Shown one piece after another: positions 56,085 through 64,000 of a DNA stretch of 64,000 nt. The stretch comes from Clostridium sp. D43t1_170807_H7. GTDB taxonomy: Bacteria > Bacillota > Clostridia > Clostridiales > Clostridiaceae. The stretch lies in contig NZ_JADNLK010000003.1 of NCBI RefSeq assembly GCF_015555905.1, forward strand, positions 62,001-126,000, read 5' to 3'. The notes beneath the pieces were generated by a model. It had not been told where the DNA came from, searched no databases, and saw nothing but the letters and a program-made list of their open reading frames with translations. The translations under genes were made by a program, and so were the position numbers. Every line of letters begins with the position of its first letter. The stretch's first letter is position 1.

Positions 56085-57527
56085 CTATGCCCAACCCATC
56101 ATCATAGCACAAGTTATAAATATAATACCTAATGCAAATAATATAATTTGTAATGGCATTATCCACTTGAACCATTTTGAATAAGGTATTCCAGCCATTC
56201 CTAAACATGCCATTAATACTCCTGATGTTGGGAAAATAGCATTTGAGAAACCATCTCCTAATTGGAATATTAATACTGTTGTTTGTCTTGATATTTCAAG
56301 TAAATCACCAAGTGGTGCTAAAATAGGCATAGTTAAAGCTGCTTGTCCAGAACCTGAAATAACAAAGAAGTTTATAAACATTTGAACTGGTAACATTACA
56401 CATGCTGCTAATAATGATGGTAACTTACCTATAAATGATGATAAACCATATAATATTGTATCTATGATTTGAGCATTTTCAGCTATTATTACTATAGCTC
56501 TTGCGAATCCAATTACCATAGCAGCTCCAATCATATCTTTAGCTCCAGCTATAAAAGCTTCTGCCATTTCATCAGCCTTTAATCCACCAACTATTCCTGC
56601 AAATACTCCCGTTATTAAGAATACTGCTGCTATCTCTGGAATCCAGAATCCTAGCTTTAATACTCCCCATATAATAACTGCTAAACAAACACCAATTGAA
56701 GCAATTATAATTTTATGTGCAAGTGTAAATTTAGTTTCTTCACTTTGAGTTCCTTTTAATTTTTCACGTTTTTCTTGATCTAATTTATACATTGGACTAA
56801 ACTCAGGATTCTTCTTAATTTTTCTTGCATAAACCATTAAGAATATAATTCCTACTGCTGTTGTTATAACCCATGCAATAGTACGATATGTTATCCCTGA
56901 GAATAGTGGAATTTCAGCTATTGATTGTGCTATTCCTACTGTAAATGGATTAAGCATAGCTGTTGCAAATCCTACAATACATCCTAAATAACTTATTCCA
57001 ACTGCTAATATACTATCAAACCCTAAGGCAAGCATTAATGGAACTAATATTGTTATGAATGGTATAGCTTCTTCAGTCATACCAAATGTTGCTCCACCAA
57101 GAGAAAATAATGTGAATATAATAGGAATTATTAATAACTCATTTCCTTTAAATATATTAACAACTTTAGCTATAGCTGAATCTATCGCTTTTGTTCTAGT
57201 TATTAAACTAAATGCACCCCCAACTACAAATAAGAATGCTATAATTTCTGCTGACTGTTCAAGACCTTTTACTGGTGCCTGCATTACTTGAAACAATCCT
57301 TGTGCCTCATTTTCAACGTATGTAAATGAACCATTTAAAACTACAGTTCTAGTTTGTCCATTAACCTCAGTAGCTACTCTCTCATATGCACAACCTGGTA
57401 CTATATATGTTGCTATTGCCATTAAAATTATTATTGAAAAAATAATAACTAATGTATGTGGAACCTTTATTCCACCACTAAACTTTTTCCAAAAGCTTTG
57501 TCCTTCGTTACCTGCTACATTTTGCAT
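56085..57527 (-). CDS. YfcC-family membrane permease under lysine riboswitch control
   Basis: 480 aa with about 12 membrane segments, COG1288/YfcC type (PF03606-related). N-terminal KVPHTLVIIFSIIILMAIAT, an external loop, VVGGAFSLITRTKAIDSAI, GGATFGMTEEAIPFI, VMLPVQMFINFFVISGSGQAALTMPI. Family members are thought to carry carboxylates, amino acids or peptides. The lysine riboswitch in the leader points to lysine or a lysine-containing peptide as substrate, a regulation-based inference. RBS GGAGG; followed at 169 nt by the M20 gene, likely one transcript. Confidence 0.85.
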   Translation of the reverse strand: MQNVAGNEGQSFWKKFSGGIKVPHTLVIIFSIIILMAIATYIVPGCAYERVATEVNGQTRTVVLNGSFTYVENEAQGLFQVMQAPVKGLEQSAEIIAFLFVVGGAFSLITRTKAIDSAIAKVVNIFKGNELLIIPIIFTLFSLGGATFGMTEEAIPFITILVPLMLALGFDSILAVGISYLGCIVGFATAMLNPFTVGIAQSIAEIPLFSGITYRTIAWVITTAVGIIFLMVYARKIKKNPEFSPMYKLDQEKREKLKGTQSEETKFTLAHKIIIASIGVCLAVIIWGVLKLGFWIPEIAAVFLITGVFAGIVGGLKADEMAEAFIAGAKDMIGAAMVIGFARAIVIIAENAQIIDTILYGLSSFIGKLPSLLAACVMLPVQMFINFFVISGSGQAALTMPILAPLGDLLEISRQTTVLIFQLGDGFSNAIFPTSGVLMACLGMAGIPYSKWFKWIMPLQIILFALGIIFITCAMMMGWA

Positions 57528-57644
57528 TAGTTTGAAATCCTCCTATTTTTAATATCTTGACATGATAGCTTGAAGGAGATAATCTTTTAAAAATTTTTAA
57601 CTAATAAGTAATAGTTTTTCATATTTCATTTGATATTAAATAAT

Positions 57645-57675
57645 AAAAAAGCCTTGAGCTTCTCACTCAAGACTA
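57645..57675 (-). terminator. Attenuator terminator of the lysine riboswitch
   Basis: Minus strand GTCTTGAG / CTCAAGGC (57666-57673 and 57651-57658), then TTTTTT. It lies between the aptamer and the permease gene, 118 nt before the start codon: a transcription-terminating expression platform. Confidence 0.85.
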
Positions 57676-57747
57676 TATAATCACTAAAATACCAAATGTT
57701 ATAATAAAAGTATTTATTATCAATAATATAACCGTTAAGTAATAGCT

Positions 57748-57912
57748 CTTCACAAATGAATTTGTGACAGTGTTATGTATATTTTACATAACCCCAACAC
57801 TATAGTCTCAAAGCATCAACTATATGTTTCGGCGAAATTTCCTTTCAATCTACATCTTTGTGCTTACCTCCGTAAATCTACTCTTAAATATCGCAACCTC
57901 TATCTACTTCAT
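57748..57912 (-). promoter_or_regulatory. Lysine riboswitch (L-box) aptamer
   Basis: On the minus strand, in order: AGAGGTTGCGAT, AAGAGTA, TACGGAGGTAA, GAAAGGAAATTTCGCCGAA, a variable hairpin, TTGGGGTTATGTA ... TACATAACACTGTCAC. These match the L-box consensus cores (AGAGG-GCGA, GAGTA, GGAGG, GAAAGG...CGCCGAA, TGGG, CTGTC) in sequence and spacing. The P5 hairpin GTTATGTA/TACATAAC is clear. Lysine binding should favour the terminator at 57645 and shut off the permease and M20 genes. A plain lysine-biosynthesis target is not present here. Confidence 0.95.
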
Positions 57913-57929
57913 ATCTACTTGTCATTTAT

Positions 57930-57958
57930 AATATACAATTTTTTATGCATATTGTAAA
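57930..57958 (-). promoter_or_regulatory. Promoter of the lysine-riboswitch transcript
   Basis: Minus strand TTTACA (57953-57958) and TATATT (57930-57935), 17 nt apart, starting transcription about 10 nt before the aptamer. Confidence 0.55.
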
Positions 57959-57993
57959 GATTATTTTGCATAATTATTGAATTCCAAAATAAA

Positions 57994-58031
57994 CCTCCGG
58001 AAACATCCATTATATGGATGTTCCCCAGAGG
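57994..58031 (-). terminator. Hairpin after the HelD gene, related to two others
   Basis: CCTCCGG-AACATCCA (57994-58009) pairs with TGGATGTT-CC-AGAGG (58015-58031) with a small internal loop. Ten nt past the helicase stop. Same CCTCCGG ... ATCCA plan as the hairpins at 46939 and 54714. Confidence 0.65.
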
Positions 58032-58040
58032 CCCTTACAT

Positions 58041-60134
58041 TTATTTGAAATTTATTACCTTTAATCTATGAAGTGCTCTAGTTGCCATAATATACTTAAC
58101 TAAATCATCTGTATTATCATCAAAGTTAACTATTATAACCCCATCAAATTCAAGTCCTTTAGCATAGTAAGAAGGAACTATAACCTTACCACCTCTATAA
58201 ATAATGTCTTCTCTATCAAAAGCTAATAATTTAGTAAACTTCTTAAGTTCTGGCGATATTTTCTTAAGATCTTCTTTATCCTTAGTTATAATTGCAATAT
58301 TATCATAGTTTTCATCATCATATTCTTCTAATGATTCTAAGATAGTATCAATTAAATCATCTTCATTATTAACTTCGATTTCTTCAACATCAAACTTACC
58401 CTTTCTTACAAATGGTACTATTGCATTTTCATCTAATAACTTACTTGCATACTCCATGATTTGGAATGTAGATCTATAACTCTTATTTAAAGCATAGTTC
58501 TTAACAAATCCACCAAATAAAGATTTAAGTTTAAGCATTGCTGGTTCTTCTTCTACTTTTATTAATCTTTGATTTGCATCCCCAACTATAGTATAGCTTC
58601 TACATCCTGTTAACTCTTTTAATACAATGAATTGTAACATACTATAATCTTGAGCCTCATCAATTACTATATGCTTAATATCTTGTTTAGTCTTTTTACC
58701 ATCAAGCTTAATCATTAAATAAAGAATTGCAGGTAAATCTAAGTATGATAAATCTTTAGTATTAGTAAATTCTTTATAAATATCCACTATATTTTCATTA
58801 TCTATCCACTTTGCTAAATTTTCTTTTTGAGCCATAAGTTCTCTAACTATTTCTCTGATTCTTATTCTTCTTTGGAACTCTATATTATTTTGTTCAATAA
58901 CTAATTGCTCCTCTGAAAGACTAGCCAGCTTATCCTTAACTTCAGCATTTAAATTTCTTACTAATTCATCTCTTTTATCTTTAAGCTTTGAAGTAATAAC
59001 TCTCTTTATCTTTTGACTTCTTCTAAATAAAGGCATGTATTTATAGTGCTTTTCAAATAACTCATTAATTTCTTCTAATCCTACAACTTCTTCATCAAAG
59101 AATTTAACTGGCTTGAAATTAAAGTAATTTTCTTCTAATTCTTCACATTTCTTATCTAAAATAGATATAAATTCTTCACCAGCTTTATATTTAATTTCCT
59201 TTATAACTTCTTCATTACCTTTTAAAACTTCTTCTAAATAAGCCGTAAAGTCAACTACTGGTTCATTTAACCCAATTTCATTTATTGCAAAATGAGCAAA
59301 AGTTTGTTGATTAACATTACTTTCACCTAATGTAGGAAGTACATCTCCAATATAATCAATAAATATATCATTAGGTCCTAATATTAATACCTTATCTCCT
59401 AATTGTTCTCTAAAGTTATATAAAAGATATGCAACTCTATGAAGTGCTATTGTAGTTTTTCCTGAACCTGCAACTCCATTAACTACTACAACTTTCATTC
59501 TTTCTTCTCTTATGATTTCATCTTGCTCCTTTTGGATAGTCATAACTATATCCTTAAGCTTTTCTCCTGCATTTGATGATAAAATCATTTGAAGAATATC
59601 ATCTTTAACATCAACATCTGAATCAAAGAATCCTTCTAGCTTCCCTTTTTTAACCATTATTTGTCTTCTTGCTAATATATCTACTGGAACTTCTCCATCT
59701 GGTGACTTATAGCTAGTTTCTCCCAATGTCCCTTTATAGAATAATGATGCAACTGGAGCTCTCCAATCTACTATGGCAGCATCAAAACTTCCTTCTGGAG
59801 TTAACCCATATCTACCAACATAGATTTGCTCTGCATATCCGTTATCCTCAAAATTAACTTTTCCAAAGTAAGGTGATTCCTTTAACTTTGTAAATTCAGC
59901 TAATTTTCTATCTATAGTTCTATACATTTCTTCTTTTACATATCTCTCATGATCAAAGTATTCCATTACTTTATCTTCGTCATCTCTATATTCTTCAATG
60001 AATTTTTTTCTATATTCTAATATGTAATCTGCAACGTCTTTTCTTTTTTGTATGTAATTTAATATTTCTTTGCTTAATAGGTCTAAAGTTAACTCTAGAT
60101 TTTGTTCTTCTTGTAAAAATTCAAATTTATTCAA
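58041..60134 (-). CDS. helD: RNA polymerase recycling motor HelD (UvrD-like ATPase)
   Basis: 697 aa from a TTG start at 60134 with AAAGGTG 7 nt upstream; a longer frame from an ATG at 60203 has no RBS. The N-terminal helical arm (LELTLDLLSKEILNYIQKRK, coiled coil) reaches into the polymerase secondary channel in known HelD. Then NGVAGSGKTTIALHRVAYLL (Walker A), a helical insertion (~300-470), HIVIDEAQDYSMLQFI (Walker B), NKSYRST and YAKGLEFDGVIIVNF. Uses ATP to free stalled or inactive RNA polymerase from DNA. Family length fits. Confidence 0.9.
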   Translation of the reverse strand: MNKFEFLQEEQNLELTLDLLSKEILNYIQKRKDVADYILEYRKKFIEEYRDDEDKVMEYFDHERYVKEEMYRTIDRKLAEFTKLKESPYFGKVNFEDNGYAEQIYVGRYGLTPEGSFDAAIVDWRAPVASLFYKGTLGETSYKSPDGEVPVDILARRQIMVKKGKLEGFFDSDVDVKDDILQMILSSNAGEKLKDIVMTIQKEQDEIIREERMKVVVVNGVAGSGKTTIALHRVAYLLYNFREQLGDKVLILGPNDIFIDYIGDVLPTLGESNVNQQTFAHFAINEIGLNEPVVDFTAYLEEVLKGNEEVIKEIKYKAGEEFISILDKKCEELEENYFNFKPVKFFDEEVVGLEEINELFEKHYKYMPLFRRSQKIKRVITSKLKDKRDELVRNLNAEVKDKLASLSEEQLVIEQNNIEFQRRIRIREIVRELMAQKENLAKWIDNENIVDIYKEFTNTKDLSYLDLPAILYLMIKLDGKKTKQDIKHIVIDEAQDYSMLQFIVLKELTGCRSYTIVGDANQRLIKVEEEPAMLKLKSLFGGFVKNYALNKSYRSTFQIMEYASKLLDENAIVPFVRKGKFDVEEIEVNNEDDLIDTILESLEEYDDENYDNIAIITKDKEDLKKISPELKKFTKLLAFDREDIIYRGGKVIVPSYYAKGLEFDGVIIVNFDDNTDDLVKYIMATRALHRLKVINFK

Positions 60135-60257
60135 ACTGCCACACCTTTCATTTAAGTTAAGATTAACTACTAATTTAAAATTATTAACTATTATATAAGA
60201 CATTTAAGGAGTTAAGCTATTAAATCTACTAGCTTAACCCCTTACTTTTATAATTTC

Positions 60258-62348
60258 CTATTTATCTTTTGATTCATCATCATTATTAGATTCTTTTTTA
60301 TCTATATCTAATATTATTTCTACATCTGCAGATGCTTCATTTATAATACTTTCTTCTTCCTTCTCAACAGCTTCAATTACTTCTTGCGCAACTTTTTTGT
60401 CTATTAAGTCTTCTTCTACCTCAGTAGCTATTTCCTTAGAATCCTTTTTATTATTTTCAAGCTCTCTGCTTTTCTTTTCTTCTTCTCTTTTTATCTTTAA
60501 TTCTGGATATTTTTCATATACAAATTTAAAGAATTCATCTCCAAAGATAGTTTCTTTTTCTAATAGATATTCAGATATTTTATCTAATAAATCTCTATTT
60601 TCTCTTAATATCTCTCTTGCCTTTTGGTGACATTCTCTTATAATTGCTAAAACTTCTTTATCTACTAATGTTGAAGTTTCTTCACTACAATTTCTAACAG
60701 CTCTACCATCTAAGTATCTGTTTTGAACTGATTCTAAAGCCATCATGTCAAAGTTATCAGTCATACCATAGATAGTAACCATATTTCTTGCTGTTTGTGT
60801 TGCTCTTTCTATATCATTAGAAGCTCCTGTAGATACTAAGTTGAATACTTCCTCTTCTGCAGCTCTACCTCCAAGCATAACCATGATTTGGTTCATTAAC
60901 TCTTCCTTAGAAACAAGATATTTTTCTTCTTCTGGAAGTTGCATTGTATATCCTAACGCTCCCATTGTTCTTGGAACTATAGTTATTTTATGAACTGGAT
61001 CAGTTCCTTCTAATAATCCAGCTACTAACGCATGCCCAACTTCGTGGAATGCAACAACTTCTCTTTCTCTCTTAGAAAGTATTCTATCTTTCTTTTCTTT
61101 ACCAGCAATTATTACTTCAACTGCTTCTTCTAAATCTTCTTGAATAACTAATTCTCTTCCACTTCTAACAGCTCTTAATGCTGCCTCATTTACTATGTTA
61201 GCAAGATCAGCACCTACTGCCCCTGGAGTTCCCTTTGCAATTGATTCTAAATCCACATCTGATGACATCTTAACATCTTTAGAGTGAACATTTAATATTG
61301 CAATTCTTCCCTTTAAGTCTGGTCTATCAACAATAACTCTTCTGTCAAATCTACCAGGTCTTAAAAGTGCCTTATCTAATATTTCAGGTCTGTTCGTAGC
61401 ACCTAAAATAACTATTCCTTTAGATGTATCAAATCCATCCATTTCAGTAAGTAATTGATTTAAAGTTTGCTCTCTTTCATCATTACTTTGCATTTGATTA
61501 TCTCTGCTTTTACCTATAGAATCAATCTCATCTATAAATATGATACATGGAGCCATTTTTTCTGCTTCTTTAAATAAGTCTCTTACTTTAGCTGCCCCCA
61601 TACCAACAAACATTTCAACGAATGTTGAACCTGAAACAGAAAGGAATGGTACCTTTGCTTCACCTGCAACAGCTTTTGCTATAAGAGTTTTACCTGTTCC
61701 TGGAGGCCCAACTAAAAGAGCTCCCTTAGGTAACTTAGCTCCTATTTCTGTATATCTCTTAGGATTATGTAGAAAATCTATTATTTCTGTTAATGATTCC
61801 TTAGCTTCGTCTTGTCCTGCAACGTCCTCAAAGCTTACTTTAATATCTTTTTCAACATATACTTTGGCATTACTTTTTCCCATGCCCATTCCCATTGGGC
61901 CACCACCCATTTTCTTAGCCATTTTTCCAAATAAGAATCTAACTAAGAAGAACATCAATACTAATGGTAATACATTAAGTATTATGAAGTCCATGAATAC
62001 AGATTGTTGTTTTGTTATTTGAGGATAATATTTAACATCATTATCTAATAATAACTTTATTAAATCTGGATTATTTGCATTACCAGTATAAAGAACTTTT
62101 CCCTTCATATCACTTGTATCTTGTGGTGTAATTACAAGTGCTGTTCCATCAACAGTAACTTCTTTAACTTCCTTATTTTCAACCATTTGAACAAATTCAT
62201 TATAAGAAATTTCTTTTGTAGTTAACATTTCTTTTGCTGTTGAAAATGAGTATAAAAATAAGAAGGCTATAACTGCATAAATAATTAAAAACTTTTTATT
62301 ATTATTCTTTTTTTCTCCATCTTTTCTATTGTTCACATTATTATTCAT
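60258..62348 (-). CDS. ftsH: ATP-dependent zinc metalloprotease FtsH
   Basis: 696 aa. Two membrane segments (~19-38 and ~118-140) around an outside domain; AAA domain with GPPGTGKT, IIFIDEIDSIG and the pore motif; second region of homology TNRPEILDKALLRPGRFDR; protease site HEVGHALVAG with the third zinc ligand downstream. The C-terminal ~80 residues are an acidic, Lys/Glu-rich tail longer than usual. Degrades membrane proteins and unstable regulators. Followed by HelD on the same strand and preceded by the signal peptidase gene; RBS GGAGA. Confidence 0.95.
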   Translation of the reverse strand: MNNNVNNRKDGEKKNNNKKFLIIYAVIAFLFLYSFSTAKEMLTTKEISYNEFVQMVENKEVKEVTVDGTALVITPQDTSDMKGKVLYTGNANNPDLIKLLLDNDVKYYPQITKQQSVFMDFIILNVLPLVLMFFLVRFLFGKMAKKMGGGPMGMGMGKSNAKVYVEKDIKVSFEDVAGQDEAKESLTEIIDFLHNPKRYTEIGAKLPKGALLVGPPGTGKTLIAKAVAGEAKVPFLSVSGSTFVEMFVGMGAAKVRDLFKEAEKMAPCIIFIDEIDSIGKSRDNQMQSNDEREQTLNQLLTEMDGFDTSKGIVILGATNRPEILDKALLRPGRFDRRVIVDRPDLKGRIAILNVHSKDVKMSSDVDLESIAKGTPGAVGADLANIVNEAALRAVRSGRELVIQEDLEEAVEVIIAGKEKKDRILSKREREVVAFHEVGHALVAGLLEGTDPVHKITIVPRTMGALGYTMQLPEEEKYLVSKEELMNQIMVMLGGRAAEEEVFNLVSTGASNDIERATQTARNMVTIYGMTDNFDMMALESVQNRYLDGRAVRNCSEETSTLVDKEVLAIIRECHQKAREILRENRDLLDKISEYLLEKETIFGDEFFKFVYEKYPELKIKREEEKKSRELENNKKDSKEIATEVEEDLIDKKVAQEVIEAVEKEEESIINEASADVEIILDIDKKESNNDDESKDK

Positions 62349-62394
62349 ACTTTTAAAATCTCCTACTAAACTCTAAAGCGTTTTATAAAACCAT

Positions 62395-62925
62395 TTACTC
62401 TATTTTTCCAAAGTCTTTCCATGGATATACCTTTATTTGAGCTTTACCTTTTATTTCACTTCCATCAATATATGGATCTTCCCAATATCTAGAATCTAGA
62501 GACCAATATCTATTGTCCCCTAAAAAGAAATACTTTCCTTCTGGTACTGTAAACTCTCCACTATAATTATCTGCTGTCCCTATGTAATTCTCCTCTAGGG
62601 TTTCACCATTTACAGTTACTGTGCCATCATTAATAACAATGTTATCACCAGGTAAACCTATTAACCTTTTAATCATATCTTCATTTTTCTCTTCTGAATG
62701 AAAAACTACTATATCTCCTCTTTTTAGATTTTCTGGATTATAAACCCTAGTAACAAATAACCTATCACCTACATTTAATGTCGGTACCATAGATTCTGAT
62801 GGAATTTTAACCTTAAATATTAAGAATTTATTTATTAAGATAGCTAATATTACAGCTATTACTATAGGTACAACCCAATCATTAAAGAAATTTGATTTCT
62901 TTACTTTTTGACTCACTCTTCCCAC
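62395..62925 (-). CDS. lepB: Signal peptidase I
   Basis: 176 aa. One N-terminal membrane segment (~17-34); catalytic Ser in IPSESMVPTL, Lys in DMIKRLIGLPGDNIVI, then FLGDNRYWSLDSRYW as the box E motif. Cleaves signal peptides on the outer membrane face. The single-pass layout is the Gram-positive type. It overlaps the DUF3006 gene by 13 nt, so the pair is coupled. Confidence 0.95.
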   Translation of the reverse strand: MGRVSQKVKKSNFFNDWVVPIVIAVILAILINKFLIFKVKIPSESMVPTLNVGDRLFVTRVYNPENLKRGDIVVFHSEEKNEDMIKRLIGLPGDNIVINDGTVTVNGETLEENYIGTADNYSGEFTVPEGKYFFLGDNRYWSLDSRYWEDPYIDGSEIKGKAQIKVYPWKDFGKIE

Positions 62926-63137
62926 ATACCTTTCATTAAACTATTAATTTTATTTTTTCTTTCTTTTGTAGCATCTTCATCTACATAAAATGAATTATTG
63001 CACATTACCACTACGTCGCCATCCTTAGGTTCCTTATCAAATAAATTTATATCTATTAAGATTATATCCTGTTTATCATCTTCTAAAACAACAGATTTAT
63101 TTTCTATTCTATCTACTATAAATCTTCTATCCTTCAT
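62913..63137 (-). CDS. DUF3006-family small protein
   Basis: 74 aa. RRFIVDRIENKSVVLEDDKQ and LFDKEPKDGDVVV match DUF3006, a small OB-like beta barrel common in clostridia, often beside exported or membrane protein genes. The C-terminus is a helix (DATKERKNKINSLMKG). The overlap with lepB suggests a role linked to secretion, but no function is known. Confidence 0.8.
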   Translation of the reverse strand: MKDRRFIVDRIENKSVVLEDDKQDIILIDINLFDKEPKDGDVVVMCNNSFYVDEDATKERKNKINSLMKGMWEE

Positions 63138-63292
63138 AACAGCTAGCGATAATTGCTAAATCCACCTTTCATATTTATATTAATTAAATATAAAACTTTA
63201 ATAACTACTTATAAGTATATCACAATTAATTAATAACTAATAGTATTACTCTCCATTATATATCATTATTATGTCAGTTTTGTTACAAAAAA

Positions 63293-63321
63293 AGCTATAT
63301 CAAACTATTTTTGATATAGCT
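63293..63321 (-). terminator. Terminator of the diaminopimelate decarboxylase gene
   Basis: AGCTATATCAAA (63293-63304) pairs perfectly with TTTGATATAGCT (63310-63321); the minus strand continues with seven T. Confidence 0.92.
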
Positions 63322-63369
63322 CTTAATATTAAATTTACCACTTAAATATAAACTGAATCTAAACTAATT

Positions 63370-64000
63370 CTAAACTTCTAAAGATAAAAGTTCTTCATAG
63401 CTTTGTCTCTTTGATACAACTCTAGCTAATCCATCTTTTACAAACACAACTGCTGATTTTGGATTCTTATTATAATTACTAGACATTGAAAATCCATATG
63501 CACCTGTTGAAAATACTGCTAATATATCTCCTATATCAGGCTTTTGAATACAAATGTCATTAACCAAAATATCTCCTGATTCACAGCATTTACCTGCTAT
63601 TGCAACTCTATCATTACATTTATTAGTAATTTTATTTGCTATAGCCATTTCATACTTAGCTCCATATAATGCTGGTCTTATATTATCTGTCATTCCTCCA
63701 TCTACTGAAACATAAGTCCTAACCCCTTCAATTTCTTTAATTGCTCCGATTGTATAAAGAGTAGTTCCTGCATTTCCTACTATGGATCTACCTGGTTCTA
63801 TAGTTAAAATAGGCCTTTCTATATCTAGTTTATCACATACCTCATCTACTTTATTTAATATAGAAGTACAATAATCCCTTGTTTCTTTTGGTTTATCTTC
63901 ATCGGTATAATGTATACCAAATCCACCACCCAAATCTAATTCAGGTATTGTATGTCCTGTTTCTTCTTTAATATCTTTTATAAATCCAAGCATAACTTCA
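63370..64000 (-). CDS. lysA: Diaminopimelate decarboxylase, C-terminal part
   Basis: The gene enters from the right edge; about 210 codons are visible. They cover the end of the PLP barrel (LDLGGGFGIHY, the glycine loop that binds the cofactor phosphate; TIEPGRSIVGNAG) and the beta domain with VDGGMTDNIRPALYGA, the Cys-Glu pair of CCESGDILV and GAYGFSMSSNYN. This is the last step of lysine synthesis. The active-site Lys lies outside the window. It is not next to the lysine riboswitch, 5.5 kb away. Confidence 0.93.
   Translation of the reverse strand, partial: EVMLGFIKDIKEETGHTIPELDLGGGFGIHYTDEDKPKETRDYCTSILNKVDEVCDKLDIERPILTIEPGRSIVGNAGTTLYTIGAIKEIEGVRTYVSVDGGMTDNIRPALYGAKYEMAIANKITNKCNDRVAIAGKCCESGDILVNDICIQKPDIGDILAVFSTGAYGFSMSSNYNKNPKSAVVFVKDGLARVVSKRQSYEELLSLEV

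Overview
The window is very AT-rich, uses strong GGAGG-type ribosome binding sites and carries typical low-GC Firmicute families: a split CpsC/CpsD polysaccharide kinase, HelD, a DUF3006 protein beside signal peptidase I, an M18 aminopeptidase and a lysine riboswitch. It reads as chromosome of an anaerobic Clostridium sensu stricto or close relative. No rRNA, tRNA, CRISPR array or intact insertion sequence is visible.

Left edge (1-3004): the end of what looks like a RiPP-type locus, all on the minus strand. It has a nucleotidyltransferase, two 94-residue paralogous small proteins with a leader-like N-terminus (Trp-x-x-Pro ... Thr) and fixed Cys/His positions, and the start of an HPr-kinase-like gene that runs off the window. 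This kinase plus nucleotidyltransferase plus small peptide set resembles the accessory genes of paeninodin-type lasso peptide clusters, but the small proteins do not look like lasso precursors. It is the best candidate here for an undescribed system. A membrane-anchored metallophosphoesterase and a DUF218 protein follow (3229-4749).

Surface cassette (4914-14716): two large paralogous beta-helix proteins on the plus strand flank a minus-strand run of three membrane acyltransferase genes. The last of these is broken by two in-frame stops. The second beta-helix protein has gained SH3-like and MucBP-like modules but has no signal peptide.

Polysaccharide locus (38417 down to 15200, all minus strand, probably one long transcription unit). 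It starts with a PglF-type 4,6-dehydratase, an aminotransferase and a small phosphoglycosyl transferase. Then come CpsC and CpsD, an ATP-grasp/HAD pair, many GT4 and GT2 glycosyltransferases, an EpsG-type polymerase, a pyruvyl-transferase-like protein, a GT-D enzyme and a Wzx flippase. Four of the GT4 genes have exactly the same length (396 aa). One GT2 gene is reduced to a fused N- and C-terminal remnant. A divergent LuxR-type regulator with a degenerate receiver (39024-39695) sits upstream.

Right part (40446-64000): an orphan type IV prepilin behind a structured non-coding stretch; an M18 aminopeptidase; a cation diffusion facilitator; a large Sel1-repeat protein; a polar amino acid ABC importer with a GC-rich structured element between its genes; a two-P-loop ATPase; a 4Fe-4S protein; and a YtrA-type GntR/ABC operon with a palindromic operator over its promoter. 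Then come a lysine riboswitch controlling a YfcC-type permease and an M20 amidohydrolase, HelD, FtsH, signal peptidase I, a DUF3006 protein and the C-terminal part of diaminopimelate decarboxylase. Several minus-strand genes end in related GC-rich terminator hairpins.
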